Assembly: GCF_025465995.1 (NCBI RefSeq)
Contig: NZ_JANLNY010000006.1
Location: forward strand, 248,001 to 312,000
Direction: 5' to 3'
Length of the DNA stretch: 64,000 nt
Source: Pseudomonas sp. 5P_3.1_Bac2
Lineage (GTDB): Bacteria > Pseudomonadota > Gammaproteobacteria > Pseudomonadales > Pseudomonadaceae
The position numbers and the translations under genes are program-made. The stretch's first letter is position 1. The number at the start of each line of letters is the position of its first letter. The notes beneath the pieces are model-generated. The model was not told the DNA's origin. It did no database searches and worked only from the letters and a program-made list of their open reading frames with translations. Positions 38,140-47,653 of the stretch are shown here, in pieces.

Positions 38140-38145
38140 TGAGCG

Positions 38146-39099
38146 ATGACTACTTCTTCTTCTCCAACCACTGGCGTTCAGTTGCTAGAGGTTGCGCCGG
38201 AACTTGCCGGCCAGCGCATTGATAACTTTCTCCGCACCCAACTTAAAGGCGTGCCCAAGACTTTGATTTATCGCATTTTGCGTAAAGGCGAAGTGCGCGT
38301 TAATAAAGGTCGGATCAAACCTGAATATAAGCTGCAAGCTGGCGATATTGTCCGTGTACCGCCGCTGCGCCTGGCTGACCGGGACGAGCCGGAGCCGTTA
38401 GCTCAGGGCTTGTTACAGCGCCTGGAAGCGTCGATTGTCTATGAAGACAAAGCGCTGATCGTGATTAACAAGCCTTCTGGCATTGCCGTGCATGGTGGCA
38501 GTGGCCTTAATTACGGGGTGATCGAAGCTTTTCGCCAATTGCGTCCAGAGGCCAAAGACCTCGAGCTGGTGCATCGTCTCGATCGTGATACCTCGGGCCT
38601 GCTGATGATCGCCAAGAAGCGCAGCATGCTGCGTCATTTGCATGAAGCCCTGCGCGGTGATGGCGTGGATAAACGCTATATGGCGTTGGTGCGCGGACAT
38701 TGGCCAACGGCCAAGAAGCAAGTCAGCGCTCCGCTATTGAAGAGCAATCTGCGTTCTGGCGAGCGCATGGTGGAGGTCAATCCTGAGGGTAAAGAGGCAC
38801 TGACCGTGTTTCGTGTGCTGCGCCGCTTTGGTGAGTTCGCCACGCTGGTGGAGGCCAAACCTGTCACCGGGCGCACCCATCAGATCCGTGTACACAGCCA
38901 GTTTGCTGGGCACTGCATTGCCGGTGACAGCAAATACGGCGACGACGACTTCACTAAAGAAATTCGCGATTTGGGCGGCAAGCGTCTGTTTCTGCACGCC
39001 TATGAGTTGCATGTACCGCTGCCTGAGGGCGGTGTGTTGAAGCTTGAAGCGCCAGTCGATGAAATTTGGGCGCGCACCGTGGAGCGTTTGAGTGCGTGA
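38146..39099 (+). CDS. rluC: 23S rRNA pseudouridine synthase RluC
   Basis: RluC forms pseudouridine at positions 955, 2504 and 2580 (E. coli numbering) of 23S rRNA. The 317-residue protein has an N-terminal S4 domain (about residues 20-85, with [23 protein letters not shown]) and the catalytic motif [11 protein letters not shown] with its Asp. The segment GRTHQIRVH is also typical. It is divergent from rne as in E. coli and overlaps the next gene by 8 nt. No Shine-Dalgarno sequence is apparent. Confidence 0.95.
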   Translation: MTTSSSPTTGVQLLEVAPELAGQRIDNFLRTQLKGVPKTLIYRILRKGEVRVNKGRIKPEYKLQAGDIVRVPPLRLADRDEPEPLAQGLLQRLEASIVYEDKALIVINKPSGIAVHGGSGLNYGVIEAFRQLRPEAKDLELVHRLDRDTSGLLMIAKKRSMLRHLHEALRGDGVDKRYMALVRGHWPTAKKQVSAPLLKSNLRSGERMVEVNPEGKEALTVFRVLRRFGEFATLVEAKPVTGRTHQIRVHSQFAGHCIAGDSKYGDDDFTKEIRDLGGKRLFLHAYELHVPLPEGGVLKLEAPVDEIWARTVERLSA

Positions 39100-39760
39100 T
39101 TATCATCTGCTGATTTTTGATTGGGACGGCACGCTGTGTGATTCGATTGATCGCATCGTGCTGGCCATGCACCGCGCCGCACAGCAGTGTGAACTGCCAC
39201 CGTGCACGGATGAGCAAGTACGCAACATTATTGGTTTGGCGTTGCCTGAGGCAGTGCGGGTGCTTTGGCCGCAGCTCGATGAGCATCAGGTCGAGGTGAC
39301 GCGCAGCGCTTATGGCGAGCATTACGTGCAGTTGGATCAGCAGCCGTCGCCGCTGTATGACGGTGTGGTCGAAACCCTGCACGGCTTCAAACAGCAGGGT
39401 TATCGCTTGGCGGTGGCCACCGGTAAGCGCCGTCGTGGTTTGCAGCGGGCATTGGCCGGTTGTGACTGGTTAGAGTTCTTCGATCAGACGCGCTGCGCTG
39501 ACGAAACGGCCAGTAAGCCCGATCCGCTGATGTTGCACGAGATTCTGGCGGCCCTTAAGGTCGCACCGGAGCAGGCCTTGATGGTTGGCGATGCCTCGTT
39601 CGACCTGCTGATGGCGCAGCGTGCGGGGATGGATAGCGTGGCGGTGAGCTATGGCGCGCAGTCGGTAGCGGATTTACAGGCGTGCTCGCCTAAGTTGGTG
39701 ATCGATCATATTGCGCAGTTGGCCGATTGGCTGGCGCAGGTTCAGCGAAAGTTTAACTAA
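39092..39760 (+). CDS. HAD-superfamily hydrolase
   Basis: The 222-residue protein has HAD motif I as DWDGTL (residues 10-15), motif II in VATGKR and motif IV in GDASFD with a helical cap between, as in phosphoglycolate phosphatase-like enzymes. It removes phosphate from an unidentified small molecule. GTG 39092 overlaps rluC by 8 nt, so the genes are co-translated. The same neighbour follows rluC in P. aeruginosa (PA2974). Confidence 0.9.
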   Translation: MRDYHLLIFDWDGTLCDSIDRIVLAMHRAAQQCELPPCTDEQVRNIIGLALPEAVRVLWPQLDEHQVEVTRSAYGEHYVQLDQQPSPLYDGVVETLHGFKQQGYRLAVATGKRRRGLQRALAGCDWLEFFDQTRCADETASKPDPLMLHEILAALKVAPEQALMVGDASFDLLMAQRAGMDSVAVSYGAQSVADLQACSPKLVIDHIAQLADWLAQVQRKFN

Positions 39761-39770
39761 GGGGTTTGGC

Positions 39771-40772
39771 ATGGCGGATGAATGGGATGCATCGGCAGCA
39801 GAGAAGCCTGCACGGGGTGGCGCAACTGAAGACAGCAAGAGCTGGAAGTTGCTGGAGAAAACCCTCCTGGCTGGTGTGCAGGAGCAGCGTCGCGCTCGGC
39901 GCTGGGGGATTTTCTTTAAGCTGTTGACCTTTGCCTATTTGATCACGGCGCTGATTCTGTTTGTCCCCGGTCTGGGGCTGAAAAAGGCGGCGGCCACCAG
40001 TGGTGCTCATACCGCGCTGATTGATGTGAACGGCATGATTGCCGATAAGGAGTCGGCCAGCGCCGACAATATCATCAGCAGTCTGCGTGATGCTTTCGAG
40101 GATGCCGGCACCAAAGGCGTGATCCTGCGCATCAACAGCCCAGGCGGCAGCCCGGTGCAATCCGGCTATATATATGACGAGATTCGTCGTCTGCGCGCTG
40201 AATACCCGCAAACCAAACTGTATGCCGTAATCAGCGATCTGGGTGCCTCGGGTGCTTATTACATCGCCAGTGCCGCGGATCAGATCTATGCCGATAAGGC
40301 CAGTTTGGTCGGCTCCATCGGTGTGACTGCGACCACCTTTGGTTTTGTCGGCACCATGGAGAAGTTCGGTGTTGATCGCCGCGTCTATACCTCGGGTGAG
40401 CACAAGGCCTTCCTTGATCCGTTCCAGCCGCAAAAGCAGGAAGAGACTGAATTTTGGCAGGGTGTGCTGGATACCACGCACAAGCAATTCATCGCCAGCG
40501 TCAAGCAGGGGCGTGGCGATCGCCTAAAAGATGCCGAGCATCCTGAGCTGTTCTCGGGGTTGGTGTGGTCCGGCGAGCAAGCGCTGAAGCTGGGCTTGAT
40601 CGATGGTCTGGGTAATGCCAGCTATGTGGCGCGGGAAATCATTGGTGAGAAAGAGATGGTCGACTTCACTCTGCAAGAGTCGCCCTTTGATCGTTTCGCC
40701 AAAACCATTGGTGCGAGCATGGCTGAGCACGCTGCCATGTGGATGGGCTTCCAGGGGCCGGCGCTGCGCTAA
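39771..40772 (+). CDS. sppA: Signal peptide peptidase SppA-like protease (S49)
   Basis: SppA degrades signal peptides left in the inner membrane. The 333-residue protein is the short S49 form with one membrane helix (about residues 46-66). The nucleophile is Ser160 in DLGASGAYY. Lys212 in SGEHKAFLDPF is the likely general base, 52 residues later as in Bacillus SppA. ATG 39771 follows AAGGGG. The longer in-frame start would overlap the HAD gene without added similarity. Confidence 0.92.
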   Translation: MADEWDASAAEKPARGGATEDSKSWKLLEKTLLAGVQEQRRARRWGIFFKLLTFAYLITALILFVPGLGLKKAAATSGAHTALIDVNGMIADKESASADNIISSLRDAFEDAGTKGVILRINSPGGSPVQSGYIYDEIRRLRAEYPQTKLYAVISDLGASGAYYIASAADQIYADKASLVGSIGVTATTFGFVGTMEKFGVDRRVYTSGEHKAFLDPFQPQKQEETEFWQGVLDTTHKQFIASVKQGRGDRLKDAEHPELFSGLVWSGEQALKLGLIDGLGNASYVAREIIGEKEMVDFTLQESPFDRFAKTIGASMAEHAAMWMGFQGPALR

Positions 40773-40792
40773 GCTTCGCCCGCTGTTGTTGC

Positions 40793-40818
40793 AAACCCGG
40801 GTCTTGGCCCGGGTTTGT
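40793..40818. terminator. Hairpin terminator between sppA and maf
   Basis: CAAACCCGGG (40793-40802) pairs with CCCGGGTTTG (40809-40818). The following T-run is short and interrupted. The two genes converge here. Confidence 0.7.
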
Positions 40819-40821
40819 CGT

Positions 40822-41400
40822 TTATGGGACAGCGATCTCGCTGTGCTGCAGCATGTCGACCAGGCGAATCAGCGGTAGGCCGATCAGGCTGGTGCTGTCG
40901 CTGCCTTCGGTGCTGCGAAACAAGCTGATGCCTAAACCTTCGGCTTTAAAACTGCCGGCGCAGTCAAAGGGTTGTTCGGCATTGAGGTAGCGCATGATCT
41001 GCGCTTCGCTTAAAGAGCGAAAATGTACGGTAAAAGGAATGCAGTCGGTTTGCAGTTCACCGCTGGCGCTATTAAATAGGCTTAAGCCGGTGAGGAAGGT
41101 CACGCTTTTGCCGCTGGCGGCCAGTAATTGCTCGCAGGCGCGTTCCAAGGTGTGGGGCTTGCCGAGGATCTGTTCGCCGAGCACGGCAACCTGATCGGAG
41201 CCAATGATCAGGTGGGCGGGGTGGCTGTCGCGCAGGGCCTGGGCTTTTTCGATCGACAGGCGGCGCACTAGGTCTGGTGCGCTTTCGTTGGGGCGGCGGC
41301 TTTCGTCAATCTGTGGGGAGCTCCAGATAAACGGTACGCGCAGGCGGGTCAGGAGTTCGCGCCGATACGGTGAGCTGGAGGCCAGTACCAGAGGCAGCAT
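40822..41400 (-). CDS. maf: Maf-family nucleotide pyrophosphatase (YceF type)
   Basis: Maf proteins hydrolyse non-canonical or methylated nucleoside triphosphates. The YceF group acts on 7-methyl-GTP. The 192-residue protein begins MLPLVLASSSPYRRELL and has the IIGSDQVAVL segment of that group. ATG 41400 starts the conserved region, and the in-frame upstream codons run into the yceD promoter region. The gene is divergent from yceD, as in E. coli. Confidence 0.93.
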   Translation of the reverse strand: MLPLVLASSSPYRRELLTRLRVPFIWSSPQIDESRRPNESAPDLVRRLSIEKAQALRDSHPAHLIIGSDQVAVLGEQILGKPHTLERACEQLLAASGKSVTFLTGLSLFNSASGELQTDCIPFTVHFRSLSEAQIMRYLNAEQPFDCAGSFKAEGLGISLFRSTEGSDSTSLIGLPLIRLVDMLQHSEIAVP

Positions 41401-41479
41401 GGCGGTATTCCTTAGGCTAAGTGAATGAAGATTGGTGATTTTATCCTCGAGCAAGGGTGCTGCCCATAAGGAATACCCT

Positions 41480-41508
41480 TTGACAGCAGCAGGTTGCATC
41501 CCTAGAAT
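41480..41508 (+). promoter_or_regulatory. Strong sigma-70 promoter of yceD-rpmF
   Basis: A consensus TTGACA (41480-41485) and TAGAAT (41503-41508) are separated by 17 bp. The expected start of transcription (41514-41516) is only 2-4 nt before the yceD ATG. Confidence 0.85.
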
Positions 41509-41517
41509 GCGCCGCCT

Positions 41518-42045
41518 ATGTCAAATAGCCCGATTCCACCTCACGTTGATCCGCGTAAATTAGCTGATCGCAGCACCACCTTAGATGGTGAGCTGCAACT
41601 CGCTACTTTAGAGCGTCTCTGCAGCTCACTCGCCGATGACCACGGCGTAGTCCGCACGAAGTTCTCTTTCGAGCGTGATGAGCGCAATGCTGTGGTTTTC
41701 CATAGCGAGCTTGAGGTTGATGTAAAAATGGTTTGCCAGCGTTGTCTGGAGCTGGTCACCTTGCCGATCCACAGTAGCTGTGATTACGCTGTGGTGAAGG
41801 AGGGTGGTAATACCCAGTCAGTGCCGCAGGGCTATGACGTGATTGAGTTGGGTGAAGACCCATTGGATCTGCTGGCGTTGGTTGAAGATGAGTTGCTGCT
41901 CGCTTTGCCCATCGTCCCGGCTCATGACCCTAAAGATTGCCAGCAGCCGGCCGGCCTTGATGAGCCCGAGCCGAGCGAGGACGAGGTGACGCGGTCCAAC
42001 CCGTTCAGTGTATTGGCGCAGTTAAAGCGTGACCCAAACGTTTAG
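41518..42045 (+). CDS. yceD: YceD (DUF177) family protein, 23S rRNA accumulation factor
   Basis: YceD proteins are linked to 23S rRNA accumulation and nearly always precede rpmF. The 175-residue protein contains the conserved Cys-rich CQRCLELV with a later SSC. The N terminus IPPHVDPRKLADR agrees with Pseudomonas homologues, so the start at 41518 is firm although no ribosome binding site is seen. With the promoter so close, the message may be leaderless. rpmF follows after 12 bp. Confidence 0.93.
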   Translation: MSNSPIPPHVDPRKLADRSTTLDGELQLATLERLCSSLADDHGVVRTKFSFERDERNAVVFHSELEVDVKMVCQRCLELVTLPIHSSCDYAVVKEGGNTQSVPQGYDVIELGEDPLDLLALVEDELLLALPIVPAHDPKDCQQPAGLDEPEPSEDEVTRSNPFSVLAQLKRDPNV

Positions 42046-42057
42046 GAGTTAATTAGT

Positions 42058-42240
42058 ATGGCTGTTCAGCAGAACAAAAAATCCCGTTCCGCCCGCGACA
42101 TGCGTCGTTCCCACGATGCTCTTGAAGCCAGCACTCTGTCGGTTGAGAAGAGCACCGGTGAAGTTCATCTGCGTCACCACGTATCGCCAGAAGGCGTTTA
42201 CCGTGGTCGCAAAGTGATCGACAAGGGCGCTGACGAGTAA
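42058..42240 (+). CDS. rpmF: 50S ribosomal protein L32
   Basis: This 60-residue protein begins [22 protein letters not shown] and contains [16 protein letters not shown], both diagnostic of L32 of the large ribosomal subunit. It has no cysteines, the zinc-free form usual in this group. TTAGGAG precedes the start. It lies between yceD and plsX, the classic rpmF-plsX-fab arrangement. Confidence 0.98.
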   Translation: MAVQQNKKSRSARDMRRSHDALEASTLSVEKSTGEVHLRHHVSPEGVYRGRKVIDKGADE

Positions 42241-42243
42241 TCC

Positions 42244-43254
42244 TTGTCCGCTCCGATCATCGCGATAGATGCAATGGGTGGGGACTTCGGTCCCCACTGC
42301 ATTGTTCCAGCCAGCATTGCCTGCTTGGCTGAATACCCCTCGTTGCACTTGGTCCTCGTTGGCCAGTCCTCCCTTATTGAATCTCTGATTGCCCGCCAAC
42401 CTGGTGTCGATCGCGCACGCCTGCGTGTTGTCGAAGCCGGTGAGGTGATTGGGATGAATGAGCGGCCTGCCCAAGCGTTACGGGGTAAGCCTGATTCCTC
42501 CATGCGCGTGAGTCTTGAGCTGTTGCGCAACGGCCAGGCTCAGGCCTGTGTCAGTGCCGGTAATACCGGCGCCTTGATGGCCTTGTCGCGGCATATCTTG
42601 AAGACCTTGCCCGGCATCGATCGGCCGGCCATGGTCACGGCGATTCCGACCCAGCAGGGGTTTTGCCATGTGCTCGATCTGGGCGCCAACGTAGATTGCG
42701 ACGCCGAGCATTTGCAGCAATTTGCGGTGATGGGCTCGGTGGCGGCCGAAGTGCAGGGCAAGCCCCGGCCGCGGGTGGCGCTACTGAACGTCGGCACCGA
42801 GGAGATCAAGGGCAACCAGCAGGTTAAGCTGGCTGCCAGCCTGCTGCAGCAAACCCCAGGGCTCAACTACATCGGCTTTATTGAAGGCGATGGCTTGTAC
42901 CGTGGTGAGGCTGATGTGGTGGTGTGCGATGGTTTTGTCGGCAATATTTTGCTCAAGTCCAGCGAGGGCTTGGCCGCCATGATCAGCACGCGCTTGCAGG
43001 CTTTATTTAACGCCAGCTGGTGGGCGCGCTTAGTCGGTTTGCTGGCCATGCCGCTGTTGCGTCGTCTGCGTACTGAGTTGGCCCCGGCGCAGCACAATGG
43101 CGCGAGTTTTCTTGGTTTGCAGGGGATTGTGGTGAAGAGCCACGGCTCGGCGGGGCATGAAGGTTTTAAAAGTGCGATAGGCCATGCACTGCGTGAAATT
43201 GAAGAGAATTTGCCGCAACGCCTGCACAGTCGCCTGGGGGAGCACCTGCTGTAA
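42244..43254 (+). CDS. plsX: Phosphate acyltransferase PlsX
   Basis: PlsX makes acyl-phosphate from acyl-ACP, feeding phospholipid synthesis. The 336-residue protein shows [12 protein letters not shown] near the start and [10 protein letters not shown] and [10 protein letters not shown] later. TTG at 42244, 3 bp after the rpmF stop, is the likely start: it gives [13 protein letters not shown] as in other Pseudomonas, and the next ATG would remove the first conserved strand. Confidence 0.95.
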   Translation: MSAPIIAIDAMGGDFGPHCIVPASIACLAEYPSLHLVLVGQSSLIESLIARQPGVDRARLRVVEAGEVIGMNERPAQALRGKPDSSMRVSLELLRNGQAQACVSAGNTGALMALSRHILKTLPGIDRPAMVTAIPTQQGFCHVLDLGANVDCDAEHLQQFAVMGSVAAEVQGKPRPRVALLNVGTEEIKGNQQVKLAASLLQQTPGLNYIGFIEGDGLYRGEADVVVCDGFVGNILLKSSEGLAAMISTRLQALFNASWWARLVGLLAMPLLRRLRTELAPAQHNGASFLGLQGIVVKSHGSAGHEGFKSAIGHALREIEENLPQRLHSRLGEHLL

Positions 43255-43357
43255 TGTGACCGCAGGCGCGAGCTAGTCATCCAACTGTCAGTTTGCTGCG
43301 CTTGATGTCCTGTGGCGTACGCCACCGACGCCCATGAATTAATAGGAAAAGGTTTTC

Positions 43358-44296
43358 ATGTCCGCCTCTCTCGCATTCGTCTTTCCCGGTCAGGGTTCGC
43401 AATCCCTGACCATGCTCGCCGAGCACGGTGCACAGCGACCGCTGATTATTGACACCTTTGCTGAGGCCTCTGAAGCCCTCGGCTACGACCTCTGGGCATT
43501 GACCCAGCAGGGCCCGGAAGAGCAACTCAATCAAACCGACAAAACCCAGCCGGCGATCCTCACTGCCTCGGTCGCCCTGTGGCGCGCCTGGCAGGCTGAA
43601 AGCGCGGCGCGTCCGGCTTTTGTTGCCGGCCATAGCCTGGGTGAGTACTCGGCTCTGGTCGCGGCGGGCAGCCTGTCCTTGGCGGCCGCGGCTAAATTGG
43701 TCGAGCACCGGGGTCAGCTGATGCAGCAAGCGGTGCCGGCTGGTCAAGGCGGCATGGCGGCGATTCTTGGTTTGGAAGACGCTGACGTACTGGCTGCCTG
43801 CGCTGAAGCGGCGCAAGGTGAAGTGGTCAGTGCGGTCAACTTCAACGCCCCAGGTCAGGTGGTGATTGCCGGTGGCGCCGCCGCCGTGGAACGCGCCATC
43901 GAAGCCTGTAAAGCCCGTGGCGCTAAACGTGCCATGGCACTGCCGGTCAGCGTGCCGTCGCACTGCGCGCTGATGCGCCCGGCGGCCGAGCGTTTTGCTG
44001 AGGCCGTTGCGGCTATTGATTGGCAAGCGCCGCAAATCGCTTTGGTGCAAAACGTCAGCGCCAGCGTGGTGACTGATCTGGAGACGCTGAAGCGCGACCT
44101 GCTGGCGCAGCTGTACAGCCCCGTGCGTTGGGTTGAGTCGATTGTCCGCTTGTCTGAACAAGGCGTTACCGATCTGGTCGAATGCGGCCCAGGCAAGGTG
44201 CTCAGCGGTCTGAATAAGCGCTGCGTCAAAGGCATCAACACCCATAATTTGGATACCCCGGACGCTTTTGCGGCTGCTAACGCAGCCCTGGTCTGA
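43358..44296 (+). CDS. fabD: Malonyl-CoA:ACP transacylase FabD
   Basis: FabD loads malonyl groups onto acyl carrier protein for fatty acid synthesis. The 312-residue protein has the GQGSQ oxyanion motif, the nucleophile Ser93 in GHSLG and the catalytic His202 in PSHCALM. A good ribosome binding site (AGGAAAAGG) lies upstream. fabG starts 13 bp after its stop. Confidence 0.97.
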   Translation: MSASLAFVFPGQGSQSLTMLAEHGAQRPLIIDTFAEASEALGYDLWALTQQGPEEQLNQTDKTQPAILTASVALWRAWQAESAARPAFVAGHSLGEYSALVAAGSLSLAAAAKLVEHRGQLMQQAVPAGQGGMAAILGLEDADVLAACAEAAQGEVVSAVNFNAPGQVVIAGGAAAVERAIEACKARGAKRAMALPVSVPSHCALMRPAAERFAEAVAAIDWQAPQIALVQNVSASVVTDLETLKRDLLAQLYSPVRWVESIVRLSEQGVTDLVECGPGKVLSGLNKRCVKGINTHNLDTPDAFAAANAALV

Positions 44297-44309
44297 TTGA
44301 GGAGAAGGT

Positions 44310-45053
44310 ATGAGCCTGCAAGGTAAAGTTGCATTGGTCACTGGCGCGAGCCGTGGCATTGGCCAGGCAATTGCCCTGGAGCTGGGCCGTCAGGGCGCCA
44401 TCGTGGTCGGTACTGCCACTTCCGCTGGCGGCGCTGAGCGTATCGCGCAAACCCTGAAAGACAATGGCATCCAAGGCACTGGCCTGGAGCTGAACGTGAC
44501 CAGCGATGAGTCGGTGAGCGCTGTTCTGGCGAGCATCACTGAGCAATTCGGTGCGCCGGCGATTCTGGTCAACAACGCCGGTATCACCCGCGACAACCTG
44601 ATGCTGCGCATGAAGGATGAGGAGTGGTTCGATGTCATCGACACCAACCTCAACAGCCTCTACCGCCTGAGCAAAGGCGTGCTGCGCGGCATGACCAAGG
44701 CGCGCTGGGGACGAATTATCAGCATTGGTTCAGTTGTGGGTGCCATGGGCAACGCTGGCCAAGTAAACTACGCATCTGCCAAAGCCGGTCTGGAAGGTTT
44801 CAGCCGTGCTCTGGCCCGTGAAGTGGGTTCGCGGTCGATCACCGTGAACTCGGTTGCACCGGGCTTTATCGACACCGATATGACCCGCGAGCTGCCTGAA
44901 GCACAGCGTCAAGCGCTGCAAACACAGATTCCGTTGGGTCGTCTGGGGCAAGCCGAAGAGATCGCAAAAGTGGTGTCTTTCCTCGCTTCTGATGGCGCAG
45001 CTTACGTTACAGGCGCTACTATCCCTGTGAACGGCGGGATGTATATGAGCTAA
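44310..45053 (+). CDS. fabG: 3-oxoacyl-ACP reductase FabG
   Basis: FabG reduces beta-ketoacyl-ACP with NADPH in each round of fatty acid elongation. The 247-residue short-chain dehydrogenase has the cofactor motif TGASRGIG and the catalytic residues Ser141, Tyr154 and Lys158 (YASAK). GAGGAGAAGG is the ribosome binding site. The gene lies between fabD and acpP as in most gammaproteobacteria. Confidence 0.97.
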   Translation: MSLQGKVALVTGASRGIGQAIALELGRQGAIVVGTATSAGGAERIAQTLKDNGIQGTGLELNVTSDESVSAVLASITEQFGAPAILVNNAGITRDNLMLRMKDEEWFDVIDTNLNSLYRLSKGVLRGMTKARWGRIISIGSVVGAMGNAGQVNYASAKAGLEGFSRALAREVGSRSITVNSVAPGFIDTDMTRELPEAQRQALQTQIPLGRLGQAEEIAKVVSFLASDGAAYVTGATIPVNGGMYMS

Positions 45054-45167
45054 ATGTGACGGATAGCTTTAAAAAACTGTCATAAGGGCTGTCTAAAATC
45101 CGTTATAAAGAATCGACTGGTTATAGACAGATCGTTGCAGCGTTTAAGGGCTATCCGGGCATTGTGC

Positions 45168-45195
45168 TTGAAATGCTAAAAACCCTTTCTATACA
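45168..45195 (+). promoter_or_regulatory. Sigma-70 promoter of acpP
   Basis: TTGAAA (45168-45173) and TATACA (45190-45195) are 16 bp apart in the 194-bp gap before acpP. This lets acpP be transcribed separately, as expected for a very abundant protein. Confidence 0.75.
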
Positions 45196-45247
45196 CTTGG
45201 CCGCAGACCAGCTGCCTGGATTTGTCCAATAGGAGTGAAAACACGGT

Positions 45248-45481
45248 ATGAGCACCATCGAAGAACGCGTCAAGAAAATCGTTGCTGAGCAACTTGGCGT
45301 CAAAGAAGACGAAGTAACCAACAGCGCTTCCTTCGTCGAAGACCTGGGTGCCGACTCTCTTGACACCGTTGAGCTGGTGATGGCTCTCGAAGAAGAATTC
45401 GAGACCGAGATCCCGGACGAGCAAGCTGAGAAGATCACCACCGTTCAGGAAGCGATCGACTACGTTACCGCTCACGCGTAA
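45248..45481 (+). CDS. acpP: Acyl carrier protein AcpP
   Basis: AcpP carries growing acyl chains on a phosphopantetheine arm. The acidic 77-residue protein has the attachment Ser37 in [10 protein letters not shown] and the conserved helix-IV end. It has its own promoter and terminator. An AGGAG site lies 12 nt upstream of the start. Confidence 0.98.
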   Translation: MSTIEERVKKIVAEQLGVKEDEVTNSASFVEDLGADSLDTVELVMALEEEFETEIPDEQAEKITTVQEAIDYVTAHA

Positions 45482-45507
45482 GACGTATTCATCGAGTCCC
45501 GACTCGG

Positions 45508-45546
45508 AAAAGCCGCATGCCTTAATCGGGTATGCGGCTTTTCTTT
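45508..45546 (+). terminator. Intrinsic terminator after acpP
   Basis: AAAAGCCGCATGCC (45508-45521) pairs with GGTATGCGGCTTTT (45529-45542) with one G-U pair, and more T residues follow. Confidence 0.9.
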
Positions 45547-45587
45547 AGGTGTATTCCATGCGTGGAAAACTATAAGAGGAGATTGCT

Positions 45588-46832
45588 GTGTCGCGTAGAC
45601 GCGTCGTAGTTACCGGTATGGGCATGCTGTCGCCGCTAGGTAACGATGTGCCAAGTAGCTGGCAGGGCATTTTGGCTGGGCGCAGTGGCATTGCCACCCT
45701 GGAGCACATGGACCTGAGCGCCTTTTCCACCCGATTTGGTGGAGCGGTCAAGGGCTTCAACGTTGAAGAATATTTGTCAGCCAAAGAGGCGCGCAAACTG
45801 GACCTGTTTATCCAGTACGGCCTGGCTGCAAGTTTTCAGGCAGTGCGTGAGAGCGGCCTGGAAATTACCGATGCCAACCGAGAGCGTATCGGTGTGGCGA
45901 TGGGGGCGGGCATTGGTGGCCTGACCAACATTGAGAACAACTGCCGCTCGCTGTTCGAACAAGGCCCACGGCGGATTTCGCCGTTCTTCGTGCCGGGTTC
46001 GATCATCAATATGATTTCTGGCTTCCTGTCGATCCACTTGGGTCTGCAAGGGCCTAACTATGCCATCGCCACGGCCTGTACCACTGGCACCCATAGCATT
46101 GGCATGGCGGCGCGCAACATTGCCTACGGCGAAGCCGATGTGATGATTGCCGGCGGCGCCGAGATGGCGGCTTGTGGCCTGGGGATGGGCGGTTTCGGTG
46201 CGGCGCGGGCGCTGTCCACGCGTAACGATGAGCCAGCCCGCGCTAGCCGTCCGTGGGACGTCGAGCGGGATGGCTTTGTCTTGTCCGATGGCGCCGGTGC
46301 GCTGGTGCTGGAAGAGCTGGAACACGCCAAAGCCCGTGGCGCCACGATCCATGCTGAGCTGATTGGCTTTGGCATGAGTGGTGATGCGTACCACATGACT
46401 TCGCCGCCGGAAGATGGCGCCGGGGCGGCGCGTTGCATGCGTAATGCGCTGCGTGATGCTGGGGTCAACCCTGAGCAGGTGCAGTACATCAACGCCCATG
46501 GCACCTCGACTTCGGCGGGCGACAAAGCCGAAGTGGCTGCGATTAAGTCGGTGTTTGGCGAGCATGCTTACAAACTGGCTGTCAGCTCGACTAAGTCGAT
46601 GACCGGCCACCTGCTTGGTGCAGCAGGCGCCGTGGAAGCGATCTTCAGCATCCTCGCCCTGCGTGATCAAGTGGCGCCACCGACCATCAACCTGGATAAT
46701 CCAGACGAAGGTTGTGATCTGGACTTTGTGCCGCATCAGGCCAAGGCCATGCCCATCGACGTAGTGCTGTCCAACTCCTTCGGCTTTGGCGGAACCAACG
46801 GTTCGTTGGTGCTGCGCCGGTATCAGGGTTGA
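45588..46832 (+). CDS. fabF: 3-oxoacyl-ACP synthase II FabF
   Basis: FabF condenses malonyl-ACP with acyl-ACP during chain elongation. The 414-residue protein has Cys164 in [10 protein letters not shown] and the catalytic histidines in NAHGTST and [11 protein letters not shown] 45588 lies 6 nt after GAGGAG and starts the conserved [12 protein letters not shown]. Its stop overlaps pabC by 1 nt. Confidence 0.96.
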   Translation: MSRRRVVVTGMGMLSPLGNDVPSSWQGILAGRSGIATLEHMDLSAFSTRFGGAVKGFNVEEYLSAKEARKLDLFIQYGLAASFQAVRESGLEITDANRERIGVAMGAGIGGLTNIENNCRSLFEQGPRRISPFFVPGSIINMISGFLSIHLGLQGPNYAIATACTTGTHSIGMAARNIAYGEADVMIAGGAEMAACGLGMGGFGAARALSTRNDEPARASRPWDVERDGFVLSDGAGALVLEELEHAKARGATIHAELIGFGMSGDAYHMTSPPEDGAGAARCMRNALRDAGVNPEQVQYINAHGTSTSAGDKAEVAAIKSVFGEHAYKLAVSSTKSMTGHLLGAAGAVEAIFSILALRDQVAPPTINLDNPDEGCDLDFVPHQAKAMPIDVVLSNSFGFGGTNGSLVLRRYQG

Positions 46833-47647
46833 TGCACGACTGGATTGATGGTCGTCCGGCTGAGCAGTTATCGATAAAAGATCGTGGCTTGGCCTACGGC
46901 GATGGTTTGTTTGAAACCATCGCCGTTACGGCGCGCAGTCCTGTGCTGCTGACTCGCCATTTGGTGCGTTTAGACGAAGGTTGTCGGCGTTTGCACTTGC
47001 CGGTGGACTTGGGCCATATCCGCGAGCAGGTGTTGGCTTATAGCCGGCAGTTGGGCGACGGCGTATGCAAGCTGATCGTCACCCGTGGCGATGGTCAGCG
47101 CGGCTATGCACTGCCGCAGCCGACGCAAGCACGTTTGATCCTGCAAGCCGCAGCTAAGCCGCACTATCCGCTTGAGTACGCTGAACGTGGGGTGCGTCTG
47201 TATCCCTGTGCCACGCGTTTGGCGCAGCAGCCGCTATTGGCTGGCCTAAAGCACCTCAATCGCCTAGAGCAAGTGTTAGCGCGCGCGGAGTGGCAAGACA
47301 CTGAGCATGCCGAGGGCCTGATGCTGGATACCAGCGAGCGGGTCATCGAAGGCGTGTACAGCAACTTGCTGCTGGTCAGTAATGGTGTGTTGATCACTGC
47401 TGATTTGTCCCGTTGTGGCGTCGCAGGGGTGATGCGTGCCGAGCTGCTGGAGCAGGCTGCTGCCCTCGGCATCCACTGCCAGGTGCGGGACATCAGTCTG
47501 GCTGAGTTGCTCAGCGCCGATGAAGTGTTGCTGTGTAATAGCCTCTACGGCGTATGGCCAGTGCGGGCATTAGAACAGCGCAGCTGGCCGGTCGGCCCGC
47601 TGACCCGTAAACTGCAAGCCATTGCCCGCGATTTATTGGACTGCTGA
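46832..47647 (+). CDS. pabC: Aminodeoxychorismate lyase PabC
   Basis: PabC is a PLP enzyme that releases pyruvate from 4-amino-4-deoxychorismate to give p-aminobenzoate for folate synthesis. The 271-residue class IV aminotransferase-fold protein has RGLAYGDGLFET near the start and the PLP Lys in LKHLNRLEQVLAR. ATG 46832 overlaps the fabF stop (TGATG). An in-frame TTG one codon earlier is less likely. The fabF-pabC-mltG-tmk-holB order matches E. coli. Confidence 0.95.
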   Translation: MHDWIDGRPAEQLSIKDRGLAYGDGLFETIAVTARSPVLLTRHLVRLDEGCRRLHLPVDLGHIREQVLAYSRQLGDGVCKLIVTRGDGQRGYALPQPTQARLILQAAAKPHYPLEYAERGVRLYPCATRLAQQPLLAGLKHLNRLEQVLARAEWQDTEHAEGLMLDTSERVIEGVYSNLLLVSNGVLITADLSRCGVAGVMRAELLEQAAALGIHCQVRDISLAELLSADEVLLCNSLYGVWPVRALEQRSWPVGPLTRKLQAIARDLLDC

Positions 47648-47653
47648 TTAGTG

